Shown here piece by piece: positions 25,909 to 35,628 of a stretch of DNA of 64,000 bases. Position 1 is the stretch's first letter. Each line of letters begins with the position of its first letter. The notes under the pieces were generated by a model. That model was not told where the DNA came from. It worked only from the letters and a program-made list of their open reading frames with translations, and searched no databases. The translations under genes and the position numbers were made by a program. The stretch is from Acetobacter aceti NBRC 14818 (GTDB lineage Bacteria; Pseudomonadota; Alphaproteobacteria; Acetobacterales; Acetobacteraceae): assembly GCF_000193495.2 (NCBI RefSeq), contig NZ_AP023410.1, forward strand, positions 3,371,501 through 3,435,500, read 5' to 3'.

Positions 25909-27054
25909 ATGTTGACGCAGCAGGAAAGCCGGGAAAATCAGGCGGCCGAGGTGCAGGGTGACGCGGAGCAGAGAGCTGCTACAGTCACGAGTGAGCTTTA
26001 CCACCGCACCGGTCCTGATCTGCGTCGTGTCGGCCTCAACCCTGACTTCTGGTATCCGGTGGCCTGGTCCAAAAAGGTCAAGTCCGGCAAAGCGTTTGCA
26101 ACACGCTTCGCTGGTGATCCGATTGTGATCGTCCGTCCTGACGACGGCTCTCCCATCTATGCGCTTGAGGATCGTTGCGCCCATCGGCAGGTTCCTCTCA
26201 GCAAGGGAACAGTGGATGGCGATGTCGTGCGCTGCTGTTATCATGGCTGGTCATTTGACCGGAAAGGCTCCTGTGTCACGGTGCCTTATCTTAACAAGCC
26301 GGGCGTTGGACGGGGCGTAAAGACGTATCCCTGTCAGGAACGCAGCGGTCTGATCTTTATTTTCCCCGGTGATCCTGAGTTGGCCAAGACCGTTCCGGTT
26401 CCGGTGCCCTGTCAGGCTGACAATCCTGAATTCAAGACGCGGCACTTCGATCCACTGGTGAACTGCCATTATTCCTTCATGCATGAGAACCTGATGGATA
26501 TGAATCATCAGTTCCTGCATCGGAAACAGATGGGGCAGATCACGGCCCGCTTTATGGGGCAGAGCAAAGGCGAGAACTTTGTCGAGGCCAGCTACAGCTT
26601 CGCCCGGAAGGGTGGAGATCAGCCGCTGGCCGAGCGCCTCATCTTCGGCAAGCATGACAGGAATATTGATGTCAAAGACCAGCCGGTCGATGAAATCGTC
26701 ACCATCCGCACAACCTATCCTTACCAGACGTTGCAGATCAGGGATAAGGACGGCGACCTCGTCATGGATCTCTGGGTTGCGTACGTCCCGCTCGGCAAGG
26801 ACGAGACGGCAACGCAAAGTTACGGTCTGCTCTCGGTGAAACGTCCGAAATGGAAGTTCCTGCTCGATCTGGCGTGGCCGGTTCTGGGCATCTTCACCAA
26901 CCGAATCTTCATGGAAGACAAGGAGATTGTGGAGATGGAGCAGCAGGCCTGGAAAGAACTCGGCGGCGACCACAATGTGGAAGTCTTCCCGGTCGTGCGC
27001 AACCTGAGAGAGCTGCTGATCCGTTCTGGCGTCCCGCTGCAGGCAGAAAGCTGA
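25909..27054 (+). CDS. Rieske [2Fe-2S] oxygenase (aromatic ring-hydroxylating dioxygenase alpha-subunit-like)
   Basis: 381 residues. The Rieske ligands are C90-x-H92 and C109-x2-H112 in CAHRQVP and CCYHGWSF. The mononuclear iron site is in the C-terminal domain at HENLMDMNHQFLHRKQMG, with the D-x2-H-x3-H layout. No reductase or ferredoxin gene is adjacent, so its electron donor is elsewhere. Substrate unknown: relatives act on aromatic acids, heterocycles or sterol-like compounds. It is monocistronic; the box upstream suggests oxygen-linked control. The first 25 residues before the conserved region are polar and variable, so the start is uncertain. Confidence 0.85.
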   Translation: MLTQQESRENQAAEVQGDAEQRAATVTSELYHRTGPDLRRVGLNPDFWYPVAWSKKVKSGKAFATRFAGDPIVIVRPDDGSPIYALEDRCAHRQVPLSKGTVDGDVVRCCYHGWSFDRKGSCVTVPYLNKPGVGRGVKTYPCQERSGLIFIFPGDPELAKTVPVPVPCQADNPEFKTRHFDPLVNCHYSFMHENLMDMNHQFLHRKQMGQITARFMGQSKGENFVEASYSFARKGGDQPLAERLIFGKHDRNIDVKDQPVDEIVTIRTTYPYQTLQIRDKDGDLVMDLWVAYVPLGKDETATQSYGLLSVKRPKWKFLLDLAWPVLGIFTNRIFMEDKEIVEMEQQAWKELGGDHNVEVFPVVRNLRELLIRSGVPLQAES

Positions 27055-27325
27055 TACGGGAATCAGGTTTCTGCGCTTGGTAGGTCTGAGTTATTCGCCG
27101 GTCGGACGCTGCATCTATCATGCGGCAGTTTCCGTCTGGTTGGGCGGGAGATGACCGTTCCATTGCGGTCTGACCTTCAGGGTTGCTTTTTTCGCAGAAA
27201 ATGGTCATACCGCGCCTGCCTGTGTCCAGTGACACGGGACTTCACACGCAGCGTCCGCACTGGTGTCCGTTCTTTCGGATTTGGTGCGCTGCGGAGGAAC
27301 AACCGGAACGCAAGGATTCTGAATC

Positions 27326-28126
27326 ATGGCGATGCCTGATTTCACACTGCGTCAGCTCCTTGAGGCTGGCGTCCACTTTGGTCACCACACCCGCCGCTGG
27401 AACCCGCGCATGGCGCCGTACCTGTTCGGTGTGCGTAACCAGGTTCACATCATCGACCTGCAGCAGACGGTTGTTCTGCTTGACCGCGCGCTGAAGGTCA
27501 TCCGTGACACAGTCGCAAGCGGTGGCCGTGTTCTGTTCGTCGGCACCAAGCGCGCAGCGTCCGATCAGGTTGCTGAAGCCGCTCAGCGTTGCGGTCAGTA
27601 CTACGTCAACCATCGCTGGCTCGGCGGCATGCTGACCAACTGGAAGACCATCACGGGCTCCATCAAGCGTCTGCGCCAGATCGAAGACATGCTGGGCGGT
27701 GAGACGCAGGGTCTGACGAAAAAGGAAATCCTCGACATCACCCGTGACAAGGAGAAGCTTGAGCGCTCCCTCGGTGGTATCAAGGAAATGGGCGGCCTGC
27801 CTGACATCCTGTTCGTCATCGACACAACGAAAGAGAAGCTGGCGATCGAAGAAGCCAACAAGCTTGGCATTCCTGTCGTCGCCGTTCTCGACAGCAACTC
27901 GAACCCAGAGGGCGTGACCTACCCGATCCCGGGTAACGATGACGCCATCCGTGCAATCGAGCTGTATTGCAACCTCGTTTCCAGCGCTGTTCTCGACGGT
28001 ATCTCCGCCGAGATGACCGCTTCGGGTCGCGACTTTGGCGCAGCTGAAGAGCTGCCTGTTGCCGAGGCTGTCGCTGTTGAGGAAACAGCTGAAGCTCCGG
28101 CTGCGGCCCCTGCTGAAGCAGGTTGA
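27326..28126 (+). CDS. rpsB: 30S ribosomal protein S2
   Basis: 266 residues; the family core runs to about residue 230 ([24 protein letters not shown] at the start, [17 protein letters not shown] near 190), followed by an Ala/Glu-rich tail that is common in alphaproteobacteria. AAGGA precedes the ATG. The 270-base gap upstream has a small hairpin (GTGTC-CAGT-GACAC, 27222-27235), possibly part of a leader for S2 control. It is followed by two stem-loops and then tsf, the conserved order. Confidence 0.98.
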   Translation: MAMPDFTLRQLLEAGVHFGHHTRRWNPRMAPYLFGVRNQVHIIDLQQTVVLLDRALKVIRDTVASGGRVLFVGTKRAASDQVAEAAQRCGQYYVNHRWLGGMLTNWKTITGSIKRLRQIEDMLGGETQGLTKKEILDITRDKEKLERSLGGIKEMGGLPDILFVIDTTKEKLAIEEANKLGIPVVAVLDSNSNPEGVTYPIPGNDDAIRAIELYCNLVSSAVLDGISAEMTASGRDFGAAEELPVAEAVAVEETAEAPAAAPAEAG

Positions 28127-28143
28127 TTGAAGGGCGGGAGTTC

Positions 28144-28209
28144 GTGGAGCATCTCCACAGACTCCGCCACTGAAAGATTGCAAGCACGTCCCGCAGGGTG
28201 ACGTGCTTG
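28144..28209 (+). other. Tandem hairpins between rpsB and tsf
   Basis: GTGGAG-CAT-CTCCAC (28144-28158) is followed by CAAGCACGTC and GACGTGCTTG (28181-28209) with a 9-base loop. Neither has a T-run, so they are more likely attenuating or RNA-processing stems than full terminators. Confidence 0.6.
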
Positions 28210-28232
28210 CTGCTATTGTGGAGATATGAATC

Positions 28233-29138
28233 ATGGCGGAAATCACTGCTGCCCTCGTGAAGGAACTGCGCGAGAAGACCGGTGCAGGCATGATGGACTG
28301 CAAAAAGGCGCTCAAGGAAGCTGCCGGTGAGATCGAAGGCGCCATTGACTGGCTGCGCACGAAGGGCCTCGCCGCTGCTGCGAAGAAGTCCGGCCGCGTA
28401 ACCGCTGAAGGTCTGATCGGCGTTGTTTCCGAAGGCAAGCGCGCAGCGATGGTTGAGGTGAATGCCGAGACCGACTTCGTTGCCCGTAACGAAGCGTTCC
28501 AGGGTTTTGTCGAGGAAGTGGCCAAGGCTGCTCTGACGGTTGGCGAAGACCTTGAGAAGATCAAGAATGCTACGGTTGCATCCGGCCGCACGGTTGCTGA
28601 CGAGCTGACGCACCTCATCGCCACGATCGGTGAGAACATGTCGATCCGTCGCGCACGTGTTCTGGAAGTGCCGTCGGGTGTTGTCGCTACCTACATCCAC
28701 GGTGCCCTGAAGCCGGGCCTCGGCAAGATTGGCGTTCTGGCTGCTATCGAGGCGCCGTCCGAGAGCGACGCCATCATGGCTCTGGGTCGTCAGGTCGGCA
28801 TGCATGTCGCAGCGACCCGTCCGGCTGCTCTGGATGTGAGCAGCATTGATCCGGAAGCTGTCGAGCGTGAGCGCGCCGTGCTGAAGGAGCAGGCTCTGGC
28901 CTCTGGTAAGCCGGAAGCGATTGTCGAGAAAATGATCGACGGTCGTATCCGCAAGTTCTACGAAGAAGTTGTTCTTCTTGAGCAGGTCTGGGTGCATGAC
29001 GGCGAGAGCCGCGTGAAGGACGTTCTTTCCAAGGCCGGTGTGAAGCTGGTCGGATTTGATCGTTATCAGCTCGGTGAAGGCATCGAGAAAGAAGAGAATG
29101 ACTTCGCTGCTGAAGTGGCCAAGGCTGCTGGCAGCTAA
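28233..29138 (+). CDS. tsf: Elongation factor Ts
   Basis: 301 residues, the nucleotide-exchange factor for EF-Tu. It shows [20 protein letters not shown] at residues 7-26 and [10 protein letters not shown] near 80, the strictly conserved EF-Tu contact region. It shares an operon with rpsB across a 106-base gap with stem-loops. Confidence 0.98.
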   Translation: MAEITAALVKELREKTGAGMMDCKKALKEAAGEIEGAIDWLRTKGLAAAAKKSGRVTAEGLIGVVSEGKRAAMVEVNAETDFVARNEAFQGFVEEVAKAALTVGEDLEKIKNATVASGRTVADELTHLIATIGENMSIRRARVLEVPSGVVATYIHGALKPGLGKIGVLAAIEAPSESDAIMALGRQVGMHVAATRPAALDVSSIDPEAVERERAVLKEQALASGKPEAIVEKMIDGRIRKFYEEVVLLEQVWVHDGESRVKDVLSKAGVKLVGFDRYQLGEGIEKEENDFAAEVAKAAGS

Positions 29139-29156
29139 GATCGGGTCGTTCTGATT

Positions 29157-29927
29157 ATGAATGGGGGCGGGGCATCTCTTGAATGGGAAGCACCCGCCCT
29201 TGTTTTATCTGTTGCTCCCTTTGGGGAGGCAGATGCACTTGTGCATCTCTTTTCACCGGCTCAGGGCGTATCGCACGGGCTGGTCAAAGGCGGCCTTGGG
29301 CGTCGGAATGCTGCGACGTGGCAGAATGGCAATCTCGTGCAGGCCCAGTGGCGGACGCGTATTCCGGGGCAGCTCGGGACAGTCACGGGCGAAATGGCCG
29401 GCCCTAATGCCGCCCGTGCGCTATCATCGCGCTCCAGTCTTGCCTGTTTGACTTCTCTTTGTGCTGTTGCAGACAGCGCGCTGGCGGAAGGCGAGTCTTA
29501 TCCCGGTCTGTGTCAGGACAGTGCTCAGGTACTGGCAATGCTTGGCACGCAGGATATTGGCACTGAAATCTCAACGCTGATCCGATGGGAAACGATCCTG
29601 CTGCGGGACCTTGGTTTCGCGCTGGACTTGTCCTGTTGCGCCGTTACAGGACAGACGGACGACCTGATTTACGTTTCTCCCCGTACCGGACGTGCCGTGT
29701 CTCAGGAGGGGGCTGGAAAGTGGGCTTCACGCCTCTTGCCGTTGCCCGGTTTTCTGCTTGATGATTCGGATTATGGTAAACCAGAGGACTGGCGAGATGG
29801 CCTGCGCCTGACAGGACATTTCCTGTCGCGTGACGTTTTTGGCCCTCTTCATCGCCCTTTACCCGCAGCACGAATCAGACTGGCGGATATTGTGCAGTCT
29901 TTTGTGACGGTGCCGGAAGGCAACTGA
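29157..29927 (+). CDS. recO: DNA repair protein RecO
   Basis: 256 residues, close to the usual size. It has an N-terminal OB-fold (ALVLSVAPFGEADALVHLFSPAQG...GLVKGG) and a helical C-terminal domain (RWETILLRDLGFALDLSCCAVTG). RecO loads RecA with RecR in the RecFOR pathway. The usual zinc-binding cysteines are only partly kept (CC at about residues 159-160), common in the group. It begins 18 bases after tsf; SD is weak, so it may depend on read-through. Confidence 0.9.
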   Translation: MNGGGASLEWEAPALVLSVAPFGEADALVHLFSPAQGVSHGLVKGGLGRRNAATWQNGNLVQAQWRTRIPGQLGTVTGEMAGPNAARALSSRSSLACLTSLCAVADSALAEGESYPGLCQDSAQVLAMLGTQDIGTEISTLIRWETILLRDLGFALDLSCCAVTGQTDDLIYVSPRTGRAVSQEGAGKWASRLLPLPGFLLDDSDYGKPEDWRDGLRLTGHFLSRDVFGPLHRPLPAARIRLADIVQSFVTVPEGN

Positions 29928-30094
29928 TCTCAATCGCGGTCTACTGCTTCCATGGAAGCACACGGTTTCAAAGATAAGCCTTTGGCTGAGTATGGGGAGG
30001 GACTTCACAAATCCCTGTCAGTCATGATGCCAGATGGCATGAGGGGGCACAGTCAGGTTTTGCCGTGTAAAAAATAACCGGCGGAAATTGAATA

Positions 30095-30862
30095 TTATTC
30101 CAGAAAGGCAGTGACGGTGCCGAGCGTACCGAACTGTACGCTTACATGCGTCCGGTGAGGCACAAAAAATGCACCCGAGAGTGAGCCTGTCGTCACAACC
30201 GTTCCCGCTTCGATAGGAAAGCCACGTCGGACTGCATGACCGGCCAGCCAGACCAGTAACCGTGTCAGATCACCCGCTGCATTGCCGCCGACCTGTTCGG
30301 AGACACGGCGGTGATCGACCCTCATCACAAATTTTTCCTGAGCAGGATCGAAATGGCGCCAGTCGGAGAAAGCCGGACCCAGAATAAGGGCGCCGTGGTT
30401 CTGCTGATCGGCCATATGCACCAGTCGGGACTGCGAGCCGGGCTTGATAAAGCGTGTGTCCACCACTTCGATAGCCGGATGCACGCTGCCAACAGCAGCC
30501 AGAATGGCATCCGGACTCAGATCCGATCCTACGGCTCTGTCGAAACGGTAGGCAATTTCCGCTTCCACGCCACGATGATGAAAGAAATCCGCCGGGATAA
30601 CGGCACCATCCGCAAATAATGTTTCAGCGTGAAGCGGAGCGGCGGAAGGCTCTGCATCCGGTCCTGCCGCTCCGACCTTCCAGCCACGCACGGGGCCATT
30701 CAGGGCGGCGACGTGATTCTGCACCTCGTAGGCAGCTTCTTCCGAGTCCGGGATACAATGAGGAGGCAACGAGATAATGGGGGGTGCGTCACCTTTGCGA
30801 ACGACATGCAGGGTGCGCGCCAGTGTCAGGGAATTGCTCGGATTGCTGTGGTTTTCTGGCAT
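30095..30862 (-). CDS. 2-Keto-4-pentenoate hydratase/fumarylacetoacetate-hydrolase-family enzyme
   Basis: 255 residues, of the MhpD-like family that hydrates 2-oxopent-4-enoates in meta-cleavage pathways. Characteristic parts are GWKVGAAG near residue 60, the metal-site segment FHHRGVEAEIAYRF near 94 (E-x-E), HPAIEVVDTRF near 128, and VVTTGSLSGAFFV near the end. No other aromatic-degradation genes surround it, so the substrate is open. It is monocistronic; 29928-30094 before its stop holds nothing recognisable. Confidence 0.75.
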   Translation of the reverse strand: MPENHSNPSNSLTLARTLHVVRKGDAPPIISLPPHCIPDSEEAAYEVQNHVAALNGPVRGWKVGAAGPDAEPSAAPLHAETLFADGAVIPADFFHHRGVEAEIAYRFDRAVGSDLSPDAILAAVGSVHPAIEVVDTRFIKPGSQSRLVHMADQQNHGALILGPAFSDWRHFDPAQEKFVMRVDHRRVSEQVGGNAAGDLTRLLVWLAGHAVRRGFPIEAGTVVTTGSLSGAFFVPHRTHVSVQFGTLGTVTAFLE

Positions 30863-31046
30863 GAACCTGCCTGTGTTCAGATGTAAAATTTTGTCATGAT
30901 TTATAAAACCTGAATCCGGTCAAACAAAAGGCAATCTGAGCGGAAATCCCTCAGTTTCTTATTTTAATGGTTCTTTTGCCCGAAAAAGGACAAGGATTTG
31001 CCAGCCAGCAGTCTGAAATGGCTGGTTCTCTCCGTGTGGGAAGCGC

Positions 31047-31499
31047 TTACCACTCAGCGCCAATGACATGTTTAGGCTGATTGGGACCGGGATCAGCGCT
31101 TTCTGACCAGACGGTCCAGTCCCAGCCGGGATGCTGATTGATTTCCGCGGTCATGGCGGCCTGACTCGGTATCCCCTTCATGGTTTTGTGCGAATAATCG
31201 ACGAAAGCAGCCTGACTGCCCATATAGACGCAGCCACAACCGATGCGGTCAGCGTAGAGATAAACAGGACCAGTGCTGGTGGGCCGATAGGTCAGCATGC
31301 CTGCGGGCAGAATGTTCATGAGTTCATAGCGGGCTGTGGTGTCCGCTGGATGAGCAGTAAAGCCGCTGTAAGCGAGTTGTTCACCGGTCCGGAGGTAGCG
31401 ATCAGCCGGTGAACAGGCGGCGAGGCCGCCCAGAGCGGCAAAAAGAGAGGCAAATCGAAATGCCGGACTGCGTGAAAAACCGGTCAGGACGTTGGCCAA
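31047..31499 (-). CDS. Hypothetical lipoprotein, TTG start
   Basis: 150 residues from a TTG codon at 31499, preceded by GGAGAG 6 bases upstream. The start gives a lipoprotein signal (LFAALGGLAAC, lipobox LAAC). The mature part is small and Tyr/Trp-rich, with a Cys-Gly-Cys (GCGCVYMG) segment. The same frame stays open far upstream across parC, but only the last 150 codons look like protein. The start lies 45 bases from that of divergent parC, so both promoters overlap. Function unknown. Confidence 0.7.
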   Translation of the reverse strand: MANVLTGFSRSPAFRFASLFAALGGLAACSPADRYLRTGEQLAYSGFTAHPADTTARYELMNILPAGMLTYRPTSTGPVYLYADRIGCGCVYMGSQAAFVDYSHKTMKGIPSQAAMTAEINQHPGWDWTVWSESADPGPNQPKHVIGAEW

Positions 31500-31544
31500 A
31501 GCGTATCTCTCCGTTATGGGTGCGCACGACGGAGGACACAGGAC

Positions 31545-33764
31545 ATGAGTGACACGTTCGCAGGCCATATCGAGGACACCCGACTTACCGACGCCCTGAG
31601 CGAGCGGTATCTGGCTTACGCGCTGTCGACAATCATGTCCCGCTCGTTGCCGGACGTGCGGGACGGTCTCAAGCCAGTGCATCGCCGTCTCATCTTCGCC
31701 ATGCACCAGCTTCGCCTTGATCCCGCATCCGGGTTTAAAAAGTGTGCACGTGTCGTCGGTGACGTGATCGGTAAATACCATCCCCACGGCGACGCCTCGG
31801 TCTACGAAGCGCTCGTGCGGCTCGCGCAGGATTTCGCCGTCCGATTCCCGCTTGTCGAAGGGCAGGGCAATTTCGGTTCCGTGGACGGTGATAACGCCGC
31901 CGCCATGCGATATACCGAAGCCCGTCTGACCAAGGTCGCGCAGGCGCTGCTCGAAGGCATCAATGACGACGCCGTCGATTTCCGCCCCACCTATGACGGT
32001 GAAGACGCCGAGCCGGTTGTTCTGCCCGCCGCCTTCCCAAATCTGCTCGCCAATGGTGCTGCGGGAATCGCTGTCGGCATGGCCACCAGCATTCCGCCGC
32101 ACAACGCCGGTGAAATCTGCGCCGCCGCCGGCCTGCTGATCCGCAAGCCCGATGCGACTGTGGCCGAACTCCTCCAGCACATGCCCGGCCCGGACTTCCC
32201 GACAGGCGGCATTATCGTCGAGGATTCGGACGCTATCCTGAAGGCCTACGAGACCGGCCGTGGCGGCTTCCGTATCCGTTCCCGCTGGCAAACCGAGCAG
32301 GGCCGCTTCGGCACATGGCAGGTGGTCGTCACCGAAATCCCCTATCAGGTGCAGAAATCCCGCCTGATCGAGCAGATCGCCGACCTGCTGGTGCAGAAGA
32401 AGCTGCCGCTGCTGGCTGATATCCGCGATGAAAGCTCGTCCGATATCCGCCTCGTGCTGGAACCGAGAAACCGCACCATCGAGCCGGAAGTGCTGATGGA
32501 GACGCTGTTCAAGGCGACCCAGCTCGAAAGCCGCTTCTCGCTCAACATGAACGTCATCGGCCCGGACCGCGCGCCCGGCGTGCTGGATATGCGTTCCGTG
32601 TTGCAGGCATGGCTCGACCACCGCCACGAAGTACTGGAACGCCGCAGCGCCCATCGCCTCGCCGCCGTCGAGAAGCGTCTCGAAATCCTCGAAGGCTTCC
32701 TCGCCGTCTATCTCAACCTCGACGAGGTGATCCGTATCATCCGCGAGGAAGATGACGCCAAGTCCAGCCTGATGACGACCTTCAGCCTCACCGAAATGCA
32801 GGCCGAAGCCGTCCTCAACATGCGCTTGCGCAGCCTGCGCAAGCTGGAAGAGATCGAGATCCGCAAGGAGCACACCGCTCTCTCCGCCGAACGTGACGAA
32901 CTCCGCGCTCTGCTGGGCGACGAGAAACTCCGCTGGTCCCGCATCGCCGCCGAAGTGAAGGAGATCGGCAAGAACTTCGGCTCCGGAGCACTGGGCGCAC
33001 GTCGCAGCACGCTCGGCGCACCGCCACCGCAGATCGATCTGTCCGCCGCCACGCTGGTCGAGCGCGAACCGCTGACCATGATCCTGTCCGAGAAGGGCTG
33101 GGTTCGTGCCGTGAAAGGTCACGGCATCGACGCCAGTACCCAGAAGTTCAAGGAGGGCGACGATCTCCGCCTTGCGCTGCCCTGCCAGAGCACCGACCGT
33201 ATCTGCTTCTTCGCTACGGACGGTCGCGCCTATACAGTCAATGCTGGTGACCTTCCGCGTGGCCGCGGCGACGGCCAGCCGGTGCGCCTGCTGATGGATC
33301 TGTCGAATGACGAGGACATCCTTTCCGTGTTCGTCATCGAGGACGGCAAGAAGCGCCTCGTCGCCTCCAGCGTCGGACGCGGCATGATTGTGGCCGACAC
33401 CGACTTCGCCGCCGAAAAACGCAGCGGTAAGCAGGTGCTCAATCTCAAGGGCGAGGAAAGCGCACGTCTCTGCATCCCGGCGCAGGGCGATCAGGTCGCG
33501 GTCTATGGCGGCGACAAGCGACTGCTCGTCTTCCCTGTCGATCAGCTTCCCGTCATGACGAAGGGTCTGGGCGTCACGCTCCAGAAATATCCGGATGTCG
33601 GCGCGAAACTTGGTCTGCGTCAGGCTGTCGTGTTCAGCGCGGAGGAAGGGCTGCTCTGGCCGGGGGCTGTGCGGGTGCGTAGCTTTGCCGAACTTGAACC
33701 GTGGGTCGGCAAGCGTGCAGCGACCGGCAAGGCGGCACCCCCGTGGGCGACGAAGAAAGCCTGA
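31545..33764 (+). CDS. parC: DNA topoisomerase IV subunit A
   Basis: 739 residues. The cleavage-reunion domain carries the catalytic tyrosine Y123 in [11 protein letters not shown]. The C-terminal part has the pinwheel repeats of ParC, shorter than in GyrA and without a GyrA box, so it is ParC. At the position of E. coli ParC Ser80 there is Ala84 ([10 protein letters not shown]). Together with ParE it decatenates sister chromosomes. GGAGGACACAGGAC precedes the ATG. The hydrogenase-like operon begins within 100 bases downstream. Confidence 0.95.
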   Translation: MSDTFAGHIEDTRLTDALSERYLAYALSTIMSRSLPDVRDGLKPVHRRLIFAMHQLRLDPASGFKKCARVVGDVIGKYHPHGDASVYEALVRLAQDFAVRFPLVEGQGNFGSVDGDNAAAMRYTEARLTKVAQALLEGINDDAVDFRPTYDGEDAEPVVLPAAFPNLLANGAAGIAVGMATSIPPHNAGEICAAAGLLIRKPDATVAELLQHMPGPDFPTGGIIVEDSDAILKAYETGRGGFRIRSRWQTEQGRFGTWQVVVTEIPYQVQKSRLIEQIADLLVQKKLPLLADIRDESSSDIRLVLEPRNRTIEPEVLMETLFKATQLESRFSLNMNVIGPDRAPGVLDMRSVLQAWLDHRHEVLERRSAHRLAAVEKRLEILEGFLAVYLNLDEVIRIIREEDDAKSSLMTTFSLTEMQAEAVLNMRLRSLRKLEEIEIRKEHTALSAERDELRALLGDEKLRWSRIAAEVKEIGKNFGSGALGARRSTLGAPPPQIDLSAATLVEREPLTMILSEKGWVRAVKGHGIDASTQKFKEGDDLRLALPCQSTDRICFFATDGRAYTVNAGDLPRGRGDGQPVRLLMDLSNDEDILSVFVIEDGKKRLVASSVGRGMIVADTDFAAEKRSGKQVLNLKGEESARLCIPAQGDQVAVYGGDKRLLVFPVDQLPVMTKGLGVTLQKYPDVGAKLGLRQAVVFSAEEGLLWPGAVRVRSFAELEPWVGKRAATGKAAPPWATKKA

Positions 33765-33852
33765 GACTTTCCCAGCGGGCTGACTGCCCGCACAGCATCG
33801 CGTCGGTTCGCATCATGCAGGACATTTCCCCATCCTGACGATCCTCATCCTG

Positions 33853-35628
33853 TTGCCGGTCATCCTCGCCAGCCTGCTTTCGGCCACGGCAGAGCGATGG
33901 ATCGGGCTGCCTTCGGGACAGCAGCGGCTGGCCTGTCAGGGAATGTGGCTGGTCGCGGCATTGGGCGCGCTGATCGTGCTGCCATGGAGCGCGGGCGATG
34001 CGCGTTCCGTTCTGCCGTTCTTCACACTGGACCCGCTTGGCTGCCTGTTTCTGGTGGTGTTCGCCATTCTCGGTTGCTGTTCGGAGCGATGGATCAGACC
34101 CGGTGGCCGCCTTCCGCTCGCCTGTTCGGTCGCGTGTCTGGCCACCTTCGCCAATGATGCCGCTACTCTAATGGTAACGGGCTGTCTGGCGCTGATGCTG
34201 GCACTTCCAGAACGTCAGAAAGCATCCGCCGGGTGCCTGCGGCTCCTACTTTTCGCGGCCGCCTGCGCGCCTGGTGTGCCTCACGGTGCCGAGTGGATGG
34301 CTATAGCCGCCGCTCTGGCTTGCGCGGCAGGAGCGGGACGTCGGCAGCCGGACTTTGCGGTGGCCCCGATGCTGGAATCCGGGTGTGGTCTGCTGCTGCT
34401 TTGTCGTGTGCTTCTCAGGCCCGACACCGTGATCACGCCCGCCATGACCGCGACGCTGATTGCCGGTGGGATGCTGCTGGCGTTCGTGCGCGTGACCTCT
34501 GCTCTCACCACACGAAAAGGGTGCGTTGCAAATGCGGGGCTGGCTGGGTTGCCTGCCGCGCTGAGCATCACCTCGATTGGGTTGCTGATGCTCGCGGGTG
34601 CTTCCGGTTCTGCGCTGACAGCGCATGCCGCAGCCTGCACGCTGGTGCTGGGGCTGGTGACGCTCTGGCCCGTCGCCATTGCGTTTCTGCGCACCGGCGG
34701 GCTGGTCGCAGAGGGCGCGGGGTCAGATCATCTCGGTCGTCTGGGCGGTCTGATTCTGTTTGCGCCACGACTGGCAGGCTTGTTCGCCATAACACTACTG
34801 ATTCTTACCTTTCTGCCGCCAGCCAGTGGTTTCACCATCCTGTGGCTGCTGGTTGAAACGGCTCTTGGTCTGCTGCCGGATGGCTTCGCCGCGGCCCTGC
34901 CGTCACTGGCTTTCCTGCTGGCTCTTGGAGTGCTTGTTGCGCTGACCGGACTGGCTGCGCTGAGACTGGCGGCGCTTCTTTTGCTGGGCAGCGCACGCAG
35001 TCCCCGCATGGCGGCCTGTCCCGACGCGATATGGCCGGCTCTGGTGCCGGTTTCCGGTGCGCTCCTGTTCGCCGTTGTGGCCGGGTTTGTGCCGGGCGGT
35101 GTGCTGCGTCTGGCTGAACCTGTCCTGCAACAATTGACGGGCGCGCCGCGTGCGACACCACAGCCTTTCTTTACTCTGGTTGCACCGGATGGGCTGTCAT
35201 CATGGATGCCTCTTGGGGTGACGACGCTTCTGTTGCTGATCGTGCTGATCATCCGGCTGGCGCAGCAGCAGGCTCTTCGTTCGCGGACTCATGTTCCCGT
35301 GCTGAAACGCGAGATTCTGCCTGACACTCACGTCGGTGAGACGACCCCGTGGCTGGGTGGACTGACAACGCGAGCGCCTTGGCTCCCATTTGGTGAACCG
35401 CTGATCTGGTCGGGTGTCGATATGGCGCCGTCCTCACTGAGGTCAGTGCTGTTCCTGCGGGGACGACGCAGGATCATGTCCCGCTTCCGGATGCTGCGCC
35501 TTGGTGCGCGCGGCTTGCACCGCCTCCGACAGGCGCTCCGGAAAGCTGCTCCTTTTGCGGATCATGCGACTGCTGTCGTGCTTGTTATGGTGGCGCTTGG
35601 CATTTCCATCTCGGCCCTGCTGTCATGA
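33853..35628 (+). CDS. Hydrogenase-4/complex I antiporter-like membrane subunit (HyfB-like)
   Basis: About 591 residues with many hydrophobic segments, related in layout to HyfB/HycC and NuoL-type subunits. Compared with those proteins it is degenerate: the HTLFK-type lysine segment is represented by SGSALTAHAAACTLVL with no lysine, and the whole protein has only four lysines, all outside the membrane segments. It is the first gene of a six-gene set; its stop overlaps the next ATG (ATGA). The start is uncertain: TTG at 33853, or a CTG 18 bases upstream. The C-terminal 100 residues are Arg-rich and cytoplasmic. Confidence 0.65.
   Translation: MPVILASLLSATAERWIGLPSGQQRLACQGMWLVAALGALIVLPWSAGDARSVLPFFTLDPLGCLFLVVFAILGCCSERWIRPGGRLPLACSVACLATFANDAATLMVTGCLALMLALPERQKASAGCLRLLLFAAACAPGVPHGAEWMAIAAALACAAGAGRRQPDFAVAPMLESGCGLLLLCRVLLRPDTVITPAMTATLIAGGMLLAFVRVTSALTTRKGCVANAGLAGLPAALSITSIGLLMLAGASGSALTAHAAACTLVLGLVTLWPVAIAFLRTGGLVAEGAGSDHLGRLGGLILFAPRLAGLFAITLLILTFLPPASGFTILWLLVETALGLLPDGFAAALPSLAFLLALGVLVALTGLAALRLAALLLLGSARSPRMAACPDAIWPALVPVSGALLFAVVAGFVPGGVLRLAEPVLQQLTGAPRATPQPFFTLVAPDGLSSWMPLGVTTLLLLIVLIIRLAQQQALRSRTHVPVLKREILPDTHVGETTPWLGGLTTRAPWLPFGEPLIWSGVDMAPSSLRSVLFLRGRRRIMSRFRMLRLGARGLHRLRQALRKAAPFADHATAVVLVMVALGISISALLS

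Noticed and set aside
31500..33122. Upstream two thirds of a 691-codon minus-strand frame over parC
   Set aside because: Antisense to parC. Only the last 150 codons (31047-31499), with a lipobox and ribosome site, look real.
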